A stretch of DNA of 64,000 bases from contig VUYV01000036.1 in the NCBI GenBank assembly GCA_008711295.1, positions 695,187 through 759,186 on the forward strand, in the 5' to 3' direction. The DNA is from Anarhynchus alexandrinus. Lineage: Eukaryota > Chordata > Aves > Charadriiformes > Charadriidae. This document shows positions 42,393-53,534 of the stretch, one piece after another. Position numbers and translations under genes: made by a program. The notes beneath the pieces are model-generated. The model saw nothing but the letters and a program-made list of their open reading frames with translations. It was not told where the DNA came from and ran no database searches. Position 1 is the stretch's first letter. Each line of letters opens with the position of its first letter.

Positions 42393-42468
42393 ATCTGTGG
42401 CAGGGGGGTTGGAACTCAGTGATCTTCAAGGTCCTTTCCAACCTAAACCATTCTATGATTCTATGATC
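42393..42468 (+). mobile_element. CR1 LINE 3' tail (about 75 bp)
   Basis: Only the last part of the 3' UTR is present: GGCAGGGGGGTTGGAACTCA, GTGATCTTCAAGGTCC, and the octamer end ATTCTATGATTCTATGATC. Confidence 0.92.
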
Positions 42469-45400
42469 TGTTATTAGAAATAGATGTTTAGCTGGAAGCA
42501 TAAGTCTAAAACCTACTTTTTAAAGAAGATCAGGACTGCAAAGCCAAGCACACTAACATTAGAATACATTAAAGTTAATATTGCGTGTGCAAACCAGATC
42601 CAGATCACTTCTGTATATGTAGTAGAGGTGGGGTTAATCTCACTTTTATCATCAGAAAGTTAGGCAGTGAATCTCAAATAGTCGGGTAGGCTCCTTAGCT
42701 GTATCAATAGACAGAGGTAAAGCACTTCATAGTGTGATTCATCCAAACCTAAGACAGGTGTCTAAGAGAAGGGAGGCATATCTATCTCTTTTGGAGCACG
42801 CTCCTCTCTCTGTGCTCCAGAGAGAGCACAAGTGACTCATTTGCAAGGTAGACCCCACCATAGCAAATGGCAAGTTATTTTTGCCACAGGATCACTGCCT
42901 TACTCAGTACTTACTAAATCTTACTCTTCAGTATCTTCTCTTTTTATCCTTTCCCTGTAATGTATAGACCTCTGCATTATTTTACTGTGTGCTTTTGAAT
43001 ATAGCGTAGAACACAGATTTATTAATTTTCAGTGGGACTTTCTAAGGTGCTCAGGTATGGCATTTGTTAGCTCTTTACAAACATCAATTAATATCTTCAA
43101 AGATCTGTCATGAAAAGAGGCAATATTATTATGACTTCTTTTTACAAAGGAAGAATGAAAGTGGCAAGATTAGAGCCATTGAAAGCTTCCCGGCACTTTG
43201 GGTGTGCACAGACTGATTTTTCAGTGCTTACAGCACGATACATCATTTTGGAAGTGTGAGGTGCAGTTTGTAATTACCTGGATTGCAGCTGTGAGAACGT
43301 GACTTTGCAAACCACACTTCCCCAGGCCCTGTGTTTGTCACTGTGAAAAATGAAAAACTTTTATTCCCGTTAACACTGTTAGTAGCAGCTTTATTCTGGG
43401 ACACGTACCACTCTGGAGTACCTGGAGTAATGCCACTTGAGTTTATGTGGTTGCCCCACAGTCTGTAAGGTGTCATTCGTCCAATTTAACTGTAAGAGCA
43501 TTGTTTCTGTCACTGCAGACCCATTTTAATCCGGGTTCTGCAATGCTGGTGCTGCAAGGAAAGCAGCTGAGCCTTAGCAGACAGCAGCCTCCTCCATTGC
43601 ACAGTTGTAACAAATTCCCATAGCACCGGCCATTCTTTGCGCCACATAAGGTAGGGAGTCCTGAGGGGAACCCTCAGGAGTTTGTAAGCAGGTCATTAAA
43701 AGAGCTTATGATAATATTCAGAAGGAGGCTGGAGTAAGGTTTCACAAGCAAATTGAATTTCCTTTTTGATTCTTGATTTTGCAAATGTAGGTTTCTTCTA
43801 ACAATTTAAAAATATTGTCATACAGTATTTTGAAAAAGTCAGCAATTGGGAAAGGAGAGGTGTCTCTGAGTGAAAGCTCTGCCCAGGTCATCAACAGCGC
43901 CAGGTACTTTATTTGGCAGGTCTCCATCAGCTAAGCTCACATTGTAGGTGGTGGCAATACTGTCATCTCCTGGGCACTAGAGGGGGATGGATACACGTAC
44001 TTTGCTGGTGGATTTCACAGCTGGAGAAACAGTGCTTCTGCTTCTGATTGCAATTCCAGAAGCTGAAGGATGTGGTAACCAACCTTTTTCTCCTCGTTTT
44101 TTTTTCTCTTTTTTTTTTGTTTTCTTTTTGAGGGGGATGGGGTGGGGGGTGAGGAGGAATCTTCTCTTATCTTCCGCTTGCCTTCTGTTCATTTCTGTCT
44201 CTGCTTCTCTGTTCCAATGCATTATTTCCCTTGACTTCTAAAGGCTGTCTTGTGCTGTGCCTTTCCTCCTTCCAGAGAGAGCTCCTGCTTTTCCTCCTAA
44301 CCTCTGCTCATGATCCCTCACCTGTCCTGTTCCTGCCTGCCTCTTATACCTTCACAGCCTCCACCTTCATATGCAGCTTAATTACATTAGATACAGATTC
44401 TTGCTCTGTCCTCAGCAAGACAATAGTATCTCAGCCCCTTTGAACAGGATATCAAGCAAATGACTATTAACATTCATGCTCTCTCTGTGATCAGGTCTGT
44501 GAGATGGGCAATGTTTGGTTACATAGAGCTTTAGCTCAAGGTTGTTGGGTTTTTTAATTGCATTTTTTAATTGCATACTAAAGAAGATGTGTTTTGGTAA
44601 AAACCTGTTGAAGGACTGGATCTTGTATACAGACCACAATGAGGTGAGGTCCATGAGTATCAGATCTTGTGGGAGTTCCCTTTGAAGCCTAGTATTTGCC
44701 TTCATGGTAGAAGGTAACGCCGTCTTGAAAACCCAAGATGTTGACAATGATCTTCAATGTGGAGCACTAGGCATTCTTTTCAAACAGCTGGTTACATAGA
44801 TACCCATCAGGCTAAAAGAGTAGTCAGAATATATTACATTGTCTTCCAGGTGAGCTAAGCCATGGGAACTTGTTGGCATTGTGCCCTCCAATTCAAAGAA
44901 AGTTGAATTGAAGCCATTGTATACCTTAAAGATAAAGCCAAAGACCTTGAAACAGATTTCAATAAGAAGTAAAGCTGTGAGCAGAGACTGATGTGCTCTC
45001 AGTAGCCTGAAATTCAGGATACTGAATTGTGAACCCTGTCCTGGGTTCAGGTTGTTGGTGAGTCACTGAACAGGCCTTTGGCTTATGGAGGTAAGCTGGA
45101 CAATACACAGAAATCAGCTCTATTAATAAGCTGCTTCTGTCCCCCTCTCCTGCTTTTTTTGATCTCCCTTTTTGCTCCTGTCTCTAACCACGCATGACTA
45201 TTTCACATTTTACATTTTTTCTGAACTTCTTACTTCCATCCAAAATTCCTCACTGTTCCCACTGAGCCGAGGGTGTTTCTTCCTGTCTCTGCTCTCTTCA
45301 CACCAGCAGTGGGAGCACTGGGATCAGAGCAGGGATCTTCTTCCCATTGTCATGACAGAAGCTGCTACATGTGCAAGGCCAGCTGGGTCCAGGTCCTGCA

Positions 45401-45569
45401 GCCCTGGCCTGCGCTGCACTGTCACCTGTGCAAGTGGAGCATTTGTAAACAGCCAAAAAGTAGAAGCTGTTAAGACTTGGGAGGTGTTTGAGAGAGGAAC
45501 TCGTATGTCCACTACCATATGATATTGTCCATACCAAATGTACAAATACAATTTTTGGAAGTATACTGC
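42469..45569. other. Intergenic, about 3.1 kb, no gene recognised
   Basis: Holds a T-rich low-complexity patch around 44,095-44,140 and a pair of competing short inverted repeats at 42,793-42,826. No coding signature was seen. Confidence 0.5.
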
Positions 45570-45927
45570 TGCTGGCTGCACATGGCTTGGATGGGTGTAT
45601 GCTTTGCTGGGTAAAAATCTGGCTGGAAGGCCATGCCCAAAGAGTGGTGGTTAATGGAGTTAAATCCAGTTGATGGCTGGTCACAAGTGGTGTTCCCCAG
45701 GGCTCAGTACTGGGGCTGGTTCTCTTTAATATTTTTATCAATGACCTGGATGAGGGGATCGAGTGCACCCTCAGTAAGTTTGCCGACGACATAAAGTTAG
45801 GTGGGAATGTTGATCTGCTTGAGGGTAGGATGGCTCTGCAGAGGGATCTGGACAGGCTGGATCGATGGGCCAAGGCCAATGGTATGAAGTTCAACAAGGC
45901 CAAGTGCCAGGTCCTGCAGATGGGTTG
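45570..45927 (+). mobile_element. CR1 LINE, left part (interrupted by an LTR)
   Basis: CR1 ORF2 sequence from the AAHGLDGCMLCWVKIWLEG-like block through GVPQGSVLG- and SKFADD-like codons to the AKCQVLQMG block, where it is cut by the LTR at 45,928. It continues at 46,661 with no loss except the duplicated target. The frame is disrupted. Confidence 0.93.
45923..45927 (+). repeat. Target-site duplication, left copy (mutated)
   Basis: GGTTG before the LTR faces GGTCA after it (46,661-46,665). Other CR1 copies have TTGGGTCACAAC here, so the right copy is ancestral and the left copy carries two transitions. Five bases is the usual ERVL duplication length. Confidence 0.6.
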
Positions 45928-46660
45928 TGTTGTGGGTTAGGCTGGACCGGCCACTGAGGTGTAATTACAGATGCTCTCCCCCACCTCTCTCTTCAAGGAG
46001 AGGAGGGAGAGAGAGAAAGAGACTTATGAGTTTAGAAGAAACTAAACTGCTTTGATGAAACATTAATAATAAAATAATAAAAAGAAAATAATTAAATATA
46101 TACAAAACTGTATCAAATTCTCAGGATGATGATCACCTCACCAGTGGGCACTGGGAAAGTCCCAGACTGGACTCAGTGACGGACGGGAACTGGATTCCAG
46201 ATCTGGATTCAGGAATGCACAGATTGGGATCAAAGGCAGACAAATAGACAAAGTTCTACTTGGACGCCGGCCATTGAAGAAAGAGGGCTGACCCTTTGGT
46301 CCCTCAGCTTTTATACTGAGCATGAGGCAGATGGGATGGAATACCCTGTGGGTCAGTTTTGGGTCACCTGTTCTGTCCGCCTCTCCCCACAGGTGCAACC
46401 CCTCTACATTTTTCTGCTTCTGACCCTCCAACAGAGCAAATAACCAAGTCAGCTGCCCTTGGGTGTTATAGCAATAAGTATAAGCAAGAACATCTCTGCA
46501 TACTATGCCTGGGCATCAGCTATAAACATAGGTCTTATCACTCTGAGAGCGAACAGTTTTCTGCACAATATGCTGCCAATTTCAGTAGTTAGAAGAGGCC
46601 TAGCTGCAAAGTAAAAATACTGAACAGAAAATTGGTTCTCTTTTACCTGAAACCAGGACA
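45928..46660. mobile_element. Solo LTR of an ERVL-type endogenous retrovirus, inside CR1
   Basis: A 733-bp insertion with TG...CA ends: it starts TGTTGTGGGTTAGG and ends ACCTGAAACCAGGACA. Internal blocks such as TTTTATACTGAGCATGAGG, GGGATGGAATACCCTGTGGG and CAGTTTTGGGTCACCTGTTC are those I associate with common avian ERVL LTRs. No gag, pol or env sequence is present, so it is a solo LTR left by recombination. An AATAAAATAATAAA cluster near 46,068-46,081 may have served as the polyadenylation region. Family assignment is from memory of motifs, not a database search. Confidence 0.85.
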
Positions 46661-47333
46661 GGTCACAACAACCCCATGCAGCGCTACAGCTTTGGGGGAG
46701 AGTGGCTGGAAAGCTGCCCAGAGGAAAAGGAGCTGGGGGTGTTGGATGACAGCCAGCAGATTGTCCAGGTAGCCAAGAAGGCCGACAGCATCCCGGCTTG
46801 TACCAGGAATAGCGTGGCCAGCGGGACTAGGGAAGTGATGGTTCCCCTGTACTCTGCACTGGTGAGGCCCCACCTTGAATACTGTGTTCAGTTTTGGGCC
46901 CCTCACTACAAGAAAGACGTTGAGGTGCTGGAGCGTGTCCAGAGAAGGGCAACAAAAGTGGTGAGGGGTCTGGAGAACAAGTCTTATGAGGCATGGCTGA
47001 GGGAACTGGATCTGTTTAGCCTGGAGAAAACGAGGCTGAGGGGAGACTTTATTGATCTCTACAACTACCTGAAAGGAGGTTGTAGCAAGGTGGTGTTCGA
47101 CCTCTTCTCGCTAGTAACAAGCGATAGGAGAAGAGGAAACAGCCTCAAGTTACACCAGGGTAGGTTTAGATTGGGTATTAGGAAAATTTTCTCCACCAAA
47201 AAGGTTATCAAGCATTGGAACAGGCTGCCCAGGGAAGTGATTGAGTTGCCATCCCTGGAGGTATTTAAATGACGGGTAGACGTGGTGTTGAGGGACATGG
47301 TTTAGTGGTGGACTTGGCAGTGCTAGGTTAACA
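46661..47333 (+). mobile_element. CR1 LINE, right part
   Basis: Continues the element broken at 45,927, from the GGTCACAACAACCCCATGCA block through [20 protein letters not shown] and [18 protein letters not shown] to the 3' UTR. A 198-residue open frame (46,676-47,272) covers most of it, with a short deletion near 46,750 relative to the other copies. Unlike them, it lacks the terminal ATTCTATG octamers: the match stops after GCAGTGCTAGGTTAA. Confidence 0.93.
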
Positions 47334-49201
47334 TCCAACTCTTAAAAAGAACAGACAGAAACCAAATGTCTGGAACTAATGTTTCCATTCACTAACACAA
47401 ACAACTAACCATGGAATATCCACTTACCACACACTACTTGATCTGTGGCAGTACTATTGAACCATTTTAACAAAAATCTACTGAAAACTGCTAGCCTGAA
47501 GGCTTTCCATGGAAAACATTAGTCCAAAAAGTTTAATATCTGAAAGGTTTGGTTAGGTTGTAACATAGGAAGGTGAGTTGTATTTACTGTAGAGCTTGTT
47601 ACTTCCATGATTGTTAGTACCCAGGGGCTTAGTTGGTTTGTCTTGTTTGGGGGTTGTGTTTTTTCCCCCTTATATTTACAATTTATTCCTTAGTTACCAA
47701 AGTGGGGAAAAATGTGTGGTATTTAGTCAAAAATGGTAGGTAGTAAACAATTCTTCTTATTTAAACTTTTTTTCCTTGATTGACTTTGTTTTCAAGTTCT
47801 CTGAACATCCATCTCTGTATGTAAATATGTGTTGATGTGTGAGTGTATATATGTGTGAGTTCTTTTTCTTATGATTTTAGCTTGACTTTCAAAGGAAGCG
47901 TGGATTAAGCTATCATACTCTTTGTTCTCCTGTCTGTCTACCTGCCTGTCAGTCCCCATTTGGTGAATTTGAGCCCCCTTGGCAAACAAAATGAGATTGC
48001 ACCCTCTACTGAAAAAACTCAGAAATTAGTTCCTCTTAAGTTTCATGGAAACCATTGGAAAAGGAATGGGACAGGAAAAAGATACAAGTAGCTTTCCTTA
48101 TAAGTTATAAGTATAAGCTGAATGTTTTTTTTATCCTGACGGATGAACAGTCAGCACACACATAGCCTGGCGCCAACCCCAACACGTGCTGCCTCTTCTC
48201 CAGCCAGACAGATAGGAGACAGCAATATGTTGTGGGGCATGCCATAGCACACTTGAAGGTGGAGACGTAGAACTCTTGCAGTGAGAGATGGAGGAACAGA
48301 TTGTACACATCTGTAGAAAACCATATTTCAGCATTTCTGCTGTCCAAGGAATATCTGCCATCTGTTTGGAAGGAAATGAGGGTAATTATAAAAGGGTGCA
48401 GGAGGGCTAAAGGGGAAAGGCCTTAAATATGCAGAAAACTGGGCTACATTAGTTCTGCTGGTTATGGCATAACACAGTAGCTTTCAGCCTTTGTTATTCC
48501 CATCCTGGAAGCAATGCTGAACAACGGCATTTGTCTAGTCAACAAATTTTTTAATCATATTGTTCAGTTTATTAGCCAGGGAAGGACTTTGTGAATAATG
48601 GGAGAGGGATTTAATGCCCACAGTTTACCACAAGACTTAGAAAAGGAACCAATAAGAACGCAGATAGTAAGGGGTAGCTCTGTCAAGCAATTACAGCCAA
48701 GGACTAGTGTTCTCAGTGGAACAGAAAAGGGGTTGGGATCAGGGAATGGCATCCCAGGAAAAGGAAGGTTTTATACTGATTTTACCATTGATCAGCCTTT
48801 TAGATATCTATTCATTTTCAATTGCACTGAATCGAATTTACCACTGTCCCTTTTCCTGAAAGCAAAAACTTCTGGAAAGCCAAAAGCATATAGTGTAGTT
48901 TTAAACAGCTATACAAATGCTCACTAGAAATAATATGGTTGAAACTAGCTCAACTGGAAAGTATGCTGCTGCTTCTAGACAGTCTTTGGATACATTGGAC
49001 TATAAGTTTTTGAAAGCACACAGGATCATGAAATGCTTAGATTTCTCTGCTTTTAATTCTAAAATGTTACAAAATTACTTCATTGTACAAAAATACATAT
49101 GGCTTACAAAGATGCATCAATGATTTGTTTGAAACGTGTTTAGCTCATAACATCTCATCTTTTCAAAAATAGGTATTTGAGAGCACAGATGTCATCTGTT
49201 T
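47334..49201. other. Region 3' of the NR0B2-like gene, including its probable 3' UTR
   Basis: AT-rich. In the direction of the receptor gene (minus strand), an ATTAAA at 49,057-49,052 and an AATAAA at 48,573-48,568 are candidate polyadenylation signals, about 145 and 630 nt after the stop codon. The plus-strand open frame at 48,598-48,927 is antisense to this UTR and has no domain. Confidence 0.4.
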
Positions 49202-49455
49202 TCAAAGCCAGTCTGGCTTGATATGTAGGGTTTCTAGAAGTAATACATTTAGGGTGGCCTCTCCTAGGACAGGCCTGAAGAAGAGCTCTTCAATAGCATC
49301 TGCATCAATGTCTTGAAGAAAGGCGATTAGCTGAAGAATCCAAGCAAACCTGCCTACGTTTCTGTTGAACATCGTTGAGATAAATTCCATCAAGGCTTGC
49401 TGAGCTTCCTGCTGCAGTGTTTGTACATAAGGGAGACATTTTAGGGCATGGCATC
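49202..49455 (-). CDS. NR0B2: NR0B2-like exon 2 (LBD C-terminus, AF-2 region)
   Basis: Follows a TTTTGACAG acceptor and completes codon 192 (Gly). Residues 193-275 include ALKCLPYVQTLQQEAQ (195-210), the helix FAWILQLIAFLQDI (228-241), the family signature ELFFRPVLG (248-256) and a terminal hydrophobic segment NVLLLETLHI (261-270) in the place of the AF-2 helix. The protein ends KPDWL, slightly longer than mammalian SHP or DAX1. The stop is TGA at 49,204-49,202. An in-frame ATG seven bases before the exon belongs to the intron. Confidence 0.92.
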
Positions 49456-52400
49456 CTGTCAAAACAAAAAGTAAAATAATAAATCTTGAGTAAACACTTT
49501 TGTTCTGTGCCCTTCATAATGATGGGTGTCTGGCTCTCTAGCTTATAGTACTACCTTCTCTGAAAACAATAAAAACTTTCTAAACATACTTTTTGGAAAG
49601 AAAAGGTGTGTATAGTTCAATAATTTGAAGGAACATTGAGCAGCATTGTAAGTACATTGGAGTCTAGCCTGTTACATTAAAACCAGCTTTGAAATGGTAA
49701 TAGGAGGTACTTTGACTTAGCACAGATGGAGAAGAAGCTTTGTAAGTGTTGTCTACCCACGGAATGATGCTGAGACCATAGTCTGAGTAGGTGGGACCAT
49801 TCCAGCTCTAATCTAAAATAGGTAGGTAACATCAGGAAGATGGAGGCGGTGGTTTGGAGCAGTGAGCAGGCTGGCAGTCTGAAGACACAGATTTCCAGTC
49901 TACCCAGCCCCATCTCCCTCCTGTTGTTGCCTCTGGTTGCTGGACTAAGCTGGGACACTATGGTTCACCATGCTATCTAGAGATCTTCATTTACGGTCTA
50001 AAAAGAGCATAAAGGTTTCCTGTGAGGTGTATTATGACCCACAGGAGTAGGATAGATACTTGTATTTCCCAATTTTGTGCCATTTCTGAAGAGGGAGGAG
50101 TCTTTGCAAGTCGTGGTCTTGAGCCTCAATCACATAGCTCCCTTAGCACGTAACTTCAAACCTGCTGGCTCACTGAGGGTCTTTGTGGATGTCAGGGCTC
50201 AGTTCAAAGGACACCCCATGTTTATCCTTTGCCTCTGGTGGGGTTGCCTTGTCACATAGCTCTCAGCAACCTGTTTCCTCCTGTCCTTGCTACCTGAGGA
50301 TGACACCATCTTTTCTTTCCTAGAATTGCAGCCTGGACAGGAGTAGCATGAATCCCCAAGTTTTGACTTCTGCCTTTCCTGCCTCCCACGTCTTATTTTA
50401 ATCTATCTCCCAGCACACACTCCAGGCCCATTTAACATCTTCTACAGTGACTGACTCCATACCTTCCTGGGATGGGATCTGAATAACTTAGACCGGGGAG
50501 TGTTTCACACAAGACCGTTCATTTAAGCGTGGGAGGTTCTGCCTTCTTGGCTAGTGCCCTGTACTGGGGCAAAACCGACCTGGTTGGGCTTTTTTCAGTC
50601 TGTGGCTGGCTGCCCTTTGTCAGTCTTCAGCAGCTTTCTTCTCCATAGACATCACTGCCAGAGGGGAAGAAACCTCAGCAAAGCCTGCAACCAGGCTAGC
50701 CAGAAATGGAGGGTATGGAAAAGTCATCTTCTCCCTCAGGATTACCACCAGCTGCAAGCTGTGAGGATGCTTCCAAGTGTTAGATTTTTCATGGAAAGTA
50801 AGTTGTCAGGATTTTGTATATTCAGGATGGAATTGCAGTTGCTTATATCCCTTCAAATTTGCTTAATTTCCCCCATTTGCTCTTGTTTTATATGTAATCA
50901 AACACTGGTTTTAATTTGCAAACAATGAGAAACTTCTTGTTCTGAGATCTGTTGTAATAATATTCAGTCAAACACATGTTTCCAGCTGAACTGTAAACCT
51001 CTTAAGAGCATGTTTTTTAACAGAAGTCCTGTCACAGCCTTGAAGGAGTTTTATATAAATATATAAAACTCCATAAATATATATATATGGCACTGATACA
51101 ATAGCAACAGTGTTTTTCACGATTCCCATCTCTTCATTGCACAGTTCCCATTGCTTTTCAGACAATTGTCAAAAGCAGCAAGAGCTGTTTCACCTCCCTC
51201 TTTGCTGTTCAACGTGTGGTGGGACAGTCCTACCTGCTCCTTCCTTTGACTTATTGCCTGAATACCAGAGAAGGCCTTGCAGCTGTGCCCTTCACCAGTG
51301 CACACTTTGACCTCTCTGAAGCCACCTAGCCAAAGCACCCCTGCAAAGAGCAGGGGTGGCAATATGTTCTGGAGAGTCTGGATTCAGCTGATGCAGGGCT
51401 GCCTATTTCCCCTCAGGGGTTGGCGCGCTCTTTCTCCTTCACAGGTTCTTGCTGGCCCAGATGTGGTCAATCAGTAAGCCAGCCAGAGCCTCCCACACAG
51501 AAGTGCTGCACAAATTGTGCTTTAGTGGGTGGACCTACACCCCATGCTGCCTACCACCCCGTCCCCAAAGGGATTTTTTTTTATGATAGTAAGAACAAGA
51601 GATTACTTAGGGCACAAGCAAAGCTCTACCATACTTTGTCATGCTTCTTGCCCAAACACTGACCTAGCTGTGCTGCTACAGCTGCATTTCTGGGCGCCTC
51701 ATTGAACTCCAACTCATAACCCAGCTCTGGACTGCTCCATGCCTGGTTTTTCCCCTTTGCCTCAGCCATTTTTGGTGGTCCTAACAGGAATAAAAGGTAC
51801 AGAGTAGGAGCCCACAAGAGGTACTCCATGATCCAGGACGAGGTTTAGCATTCTTGCTGCTGGTGGCTGCCTGAAATCCACTCAGAACTGAGGTCTGTAA
51901 AATATTAGGATTTGGCCAAATATCAAGCCCAAACTCAGAGAGCAGCTGAAAATGTGCTGCATGTATGTAGAAGACATTTTCTGAGTTTGGTGGAAATGGT
52001 TCAAAAACTATTAAAAGAAATAATTGTGAAATGACAGCTGTACAGATTTGTTTGCAGCGGAACAGGTAGAGAAAGGGTGGCTTGGGCTGTCTGTAATCCC
52101 TGAGTACCTGTTTCCTCCCAGAGTTAGACTGTGACTCTTTGTTTCATCTGGAGTCAATCCAGACTTAACTGAGGTCCTTCCAGCCACCCTCTGCAGCCTG
52201 GGGAGAAAGGCACCGCCAGAGAATAGGGTCATCCCACCTAGGAACTAGGGAGACCTCCTGAAACTCTGGATGGTGTTTGCAGAGAGCATGAAGGGCTGCT
52301 GGGTCTCTCATACGCCGCCCCGGGGAAACAGCAGGAGATAGCACAAATCCAGAACATAACACTGCTTCTGCTGCTGCTTTCTCCTTCATTAAGAGAAAAT

Positions 52401-53534
52401 CACATTTATCCACAGAGATAATAAAAATGCCTGCTAGTTAAACTGTGGAAGCTGCCGCAGATGAGGGATTTCTCCTCTTATCATCACCCTGGATATAATC
52501 AGTGGTTTCTTTCAGCCTGATTTTATTGTGAAAATTTGAGAAAATAACTTGCACTGAAACGAACTCCACTGGTTTGATGCTGCGGTATAGACACACAAGA
52601 AAATACCAAACATCTGGATGACATTACATTTCAAGAATCAGAATTTGAATCCTATTGGAAACAAATATAAAGTGACTACAGCCTTTGAGCAGCCCATAAA
52701 CCATTCACCGCAAGAAAAATCATGGAATAACTGAAGCGTTCAAGCATCCTTTTGGTGCAGTCCCAAGTATAGCACACTGCTGATAGTGCAGCCAACAGCA
52801 GTGATGGCTGTGGAAGGAGTCGGGGATCTGAGCCAGAGCAGACTGGAGTCAATAAGTCTTTCCATTTACATTAGTGGACTTAGAGCTCAGCTTTTAGTGA
52901 CTCACGCACTCGGTGGTGCTGACCGAGGCAACCTTCCTTCCTAAAGAGGCTGAACTTGGCACCAGAAGTGAGAGGATGCAACCGCTAGTCTGAGTTTGCT
53001 CCGTGACTGCTGTCCTGGGCTTTGAATGAGATACTAAAGGATAAATAAATACATACATAAAAGTTGTGTCACCTCAACGCAGCATCCTTTTGCCTCATTG
53101 ATGAAAATCAGATGGTATAGGTTATTTCATCTTCTCCAATGTTCTTGCTACAGAGGAAGTCTTTGTTAAAATACCTCTTATACTCACGTCATGTACCCAC
53201 ATACCATCTCTCCTTTGCTGTGCTACAGGTGAGGCTGCTGTATTACCTTTGAACTGGAAATCAGTTTGAAGTGACACGGTTAATTCTTTATGACTTAAAA
53301 TTTGTCTGACAGAAGCTGTTTTGGCTTACACTGGGTGACCTACTACACACATCTAAGGAAGCTAAATAAACCACTTCAAGCCAAAAATCATTAGTTTGTG
53401 GAATATAGATTTTTGAGAACATTTAGCTATATTCATAGAAAAGAGTAAAACTAAACATTTGTCTATAAGCAAATGAAAATGCCAAATGTCCTTCTAGGCA
53501 CATAATCATTTGTGTAATTTCCAAGAAGACTTAC
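49456..53534 (-). other. NR0B2: Single intron of the NR0B2-like gene
   Basis: 4,079 bp with a GTAAGT donor and a T-rich tract plus CAG acceptor. It contains a perfect 12-bp-arm hairpin at 51,045-51,072 followed by an (AT)n run. No mobile element or nested gene was recognised. Open frames such as 50,554-50,928 are without domains. Confidence 0.88.
51045..51072. repeat. Perfect inverted repeat (12-bp arms, 4-nt loop)
   Basis: Arms GGAGTTTTATAT and ATATAAAACTCC around AAAT, followed closely by an AT-dinucleotide run. It is AT-rich apart from the ends. It could extrude as a cruciform or be the remains of a small transposon end; no target duplication is evident. Confidence 0.85.

Noticed and set aside
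45298..45903. A 201-codon minus-strand frame
   Set aside because: About half of it is antisense CR1, also seen antisense to the copy at 36.5 kb, and the rest is unsupported flanking sequence.
48598..48927. A 109-codon plus-strand frame
   Set aside because: It is antisense to the probable receptor 3' UTR and lacks recognisable sequence.
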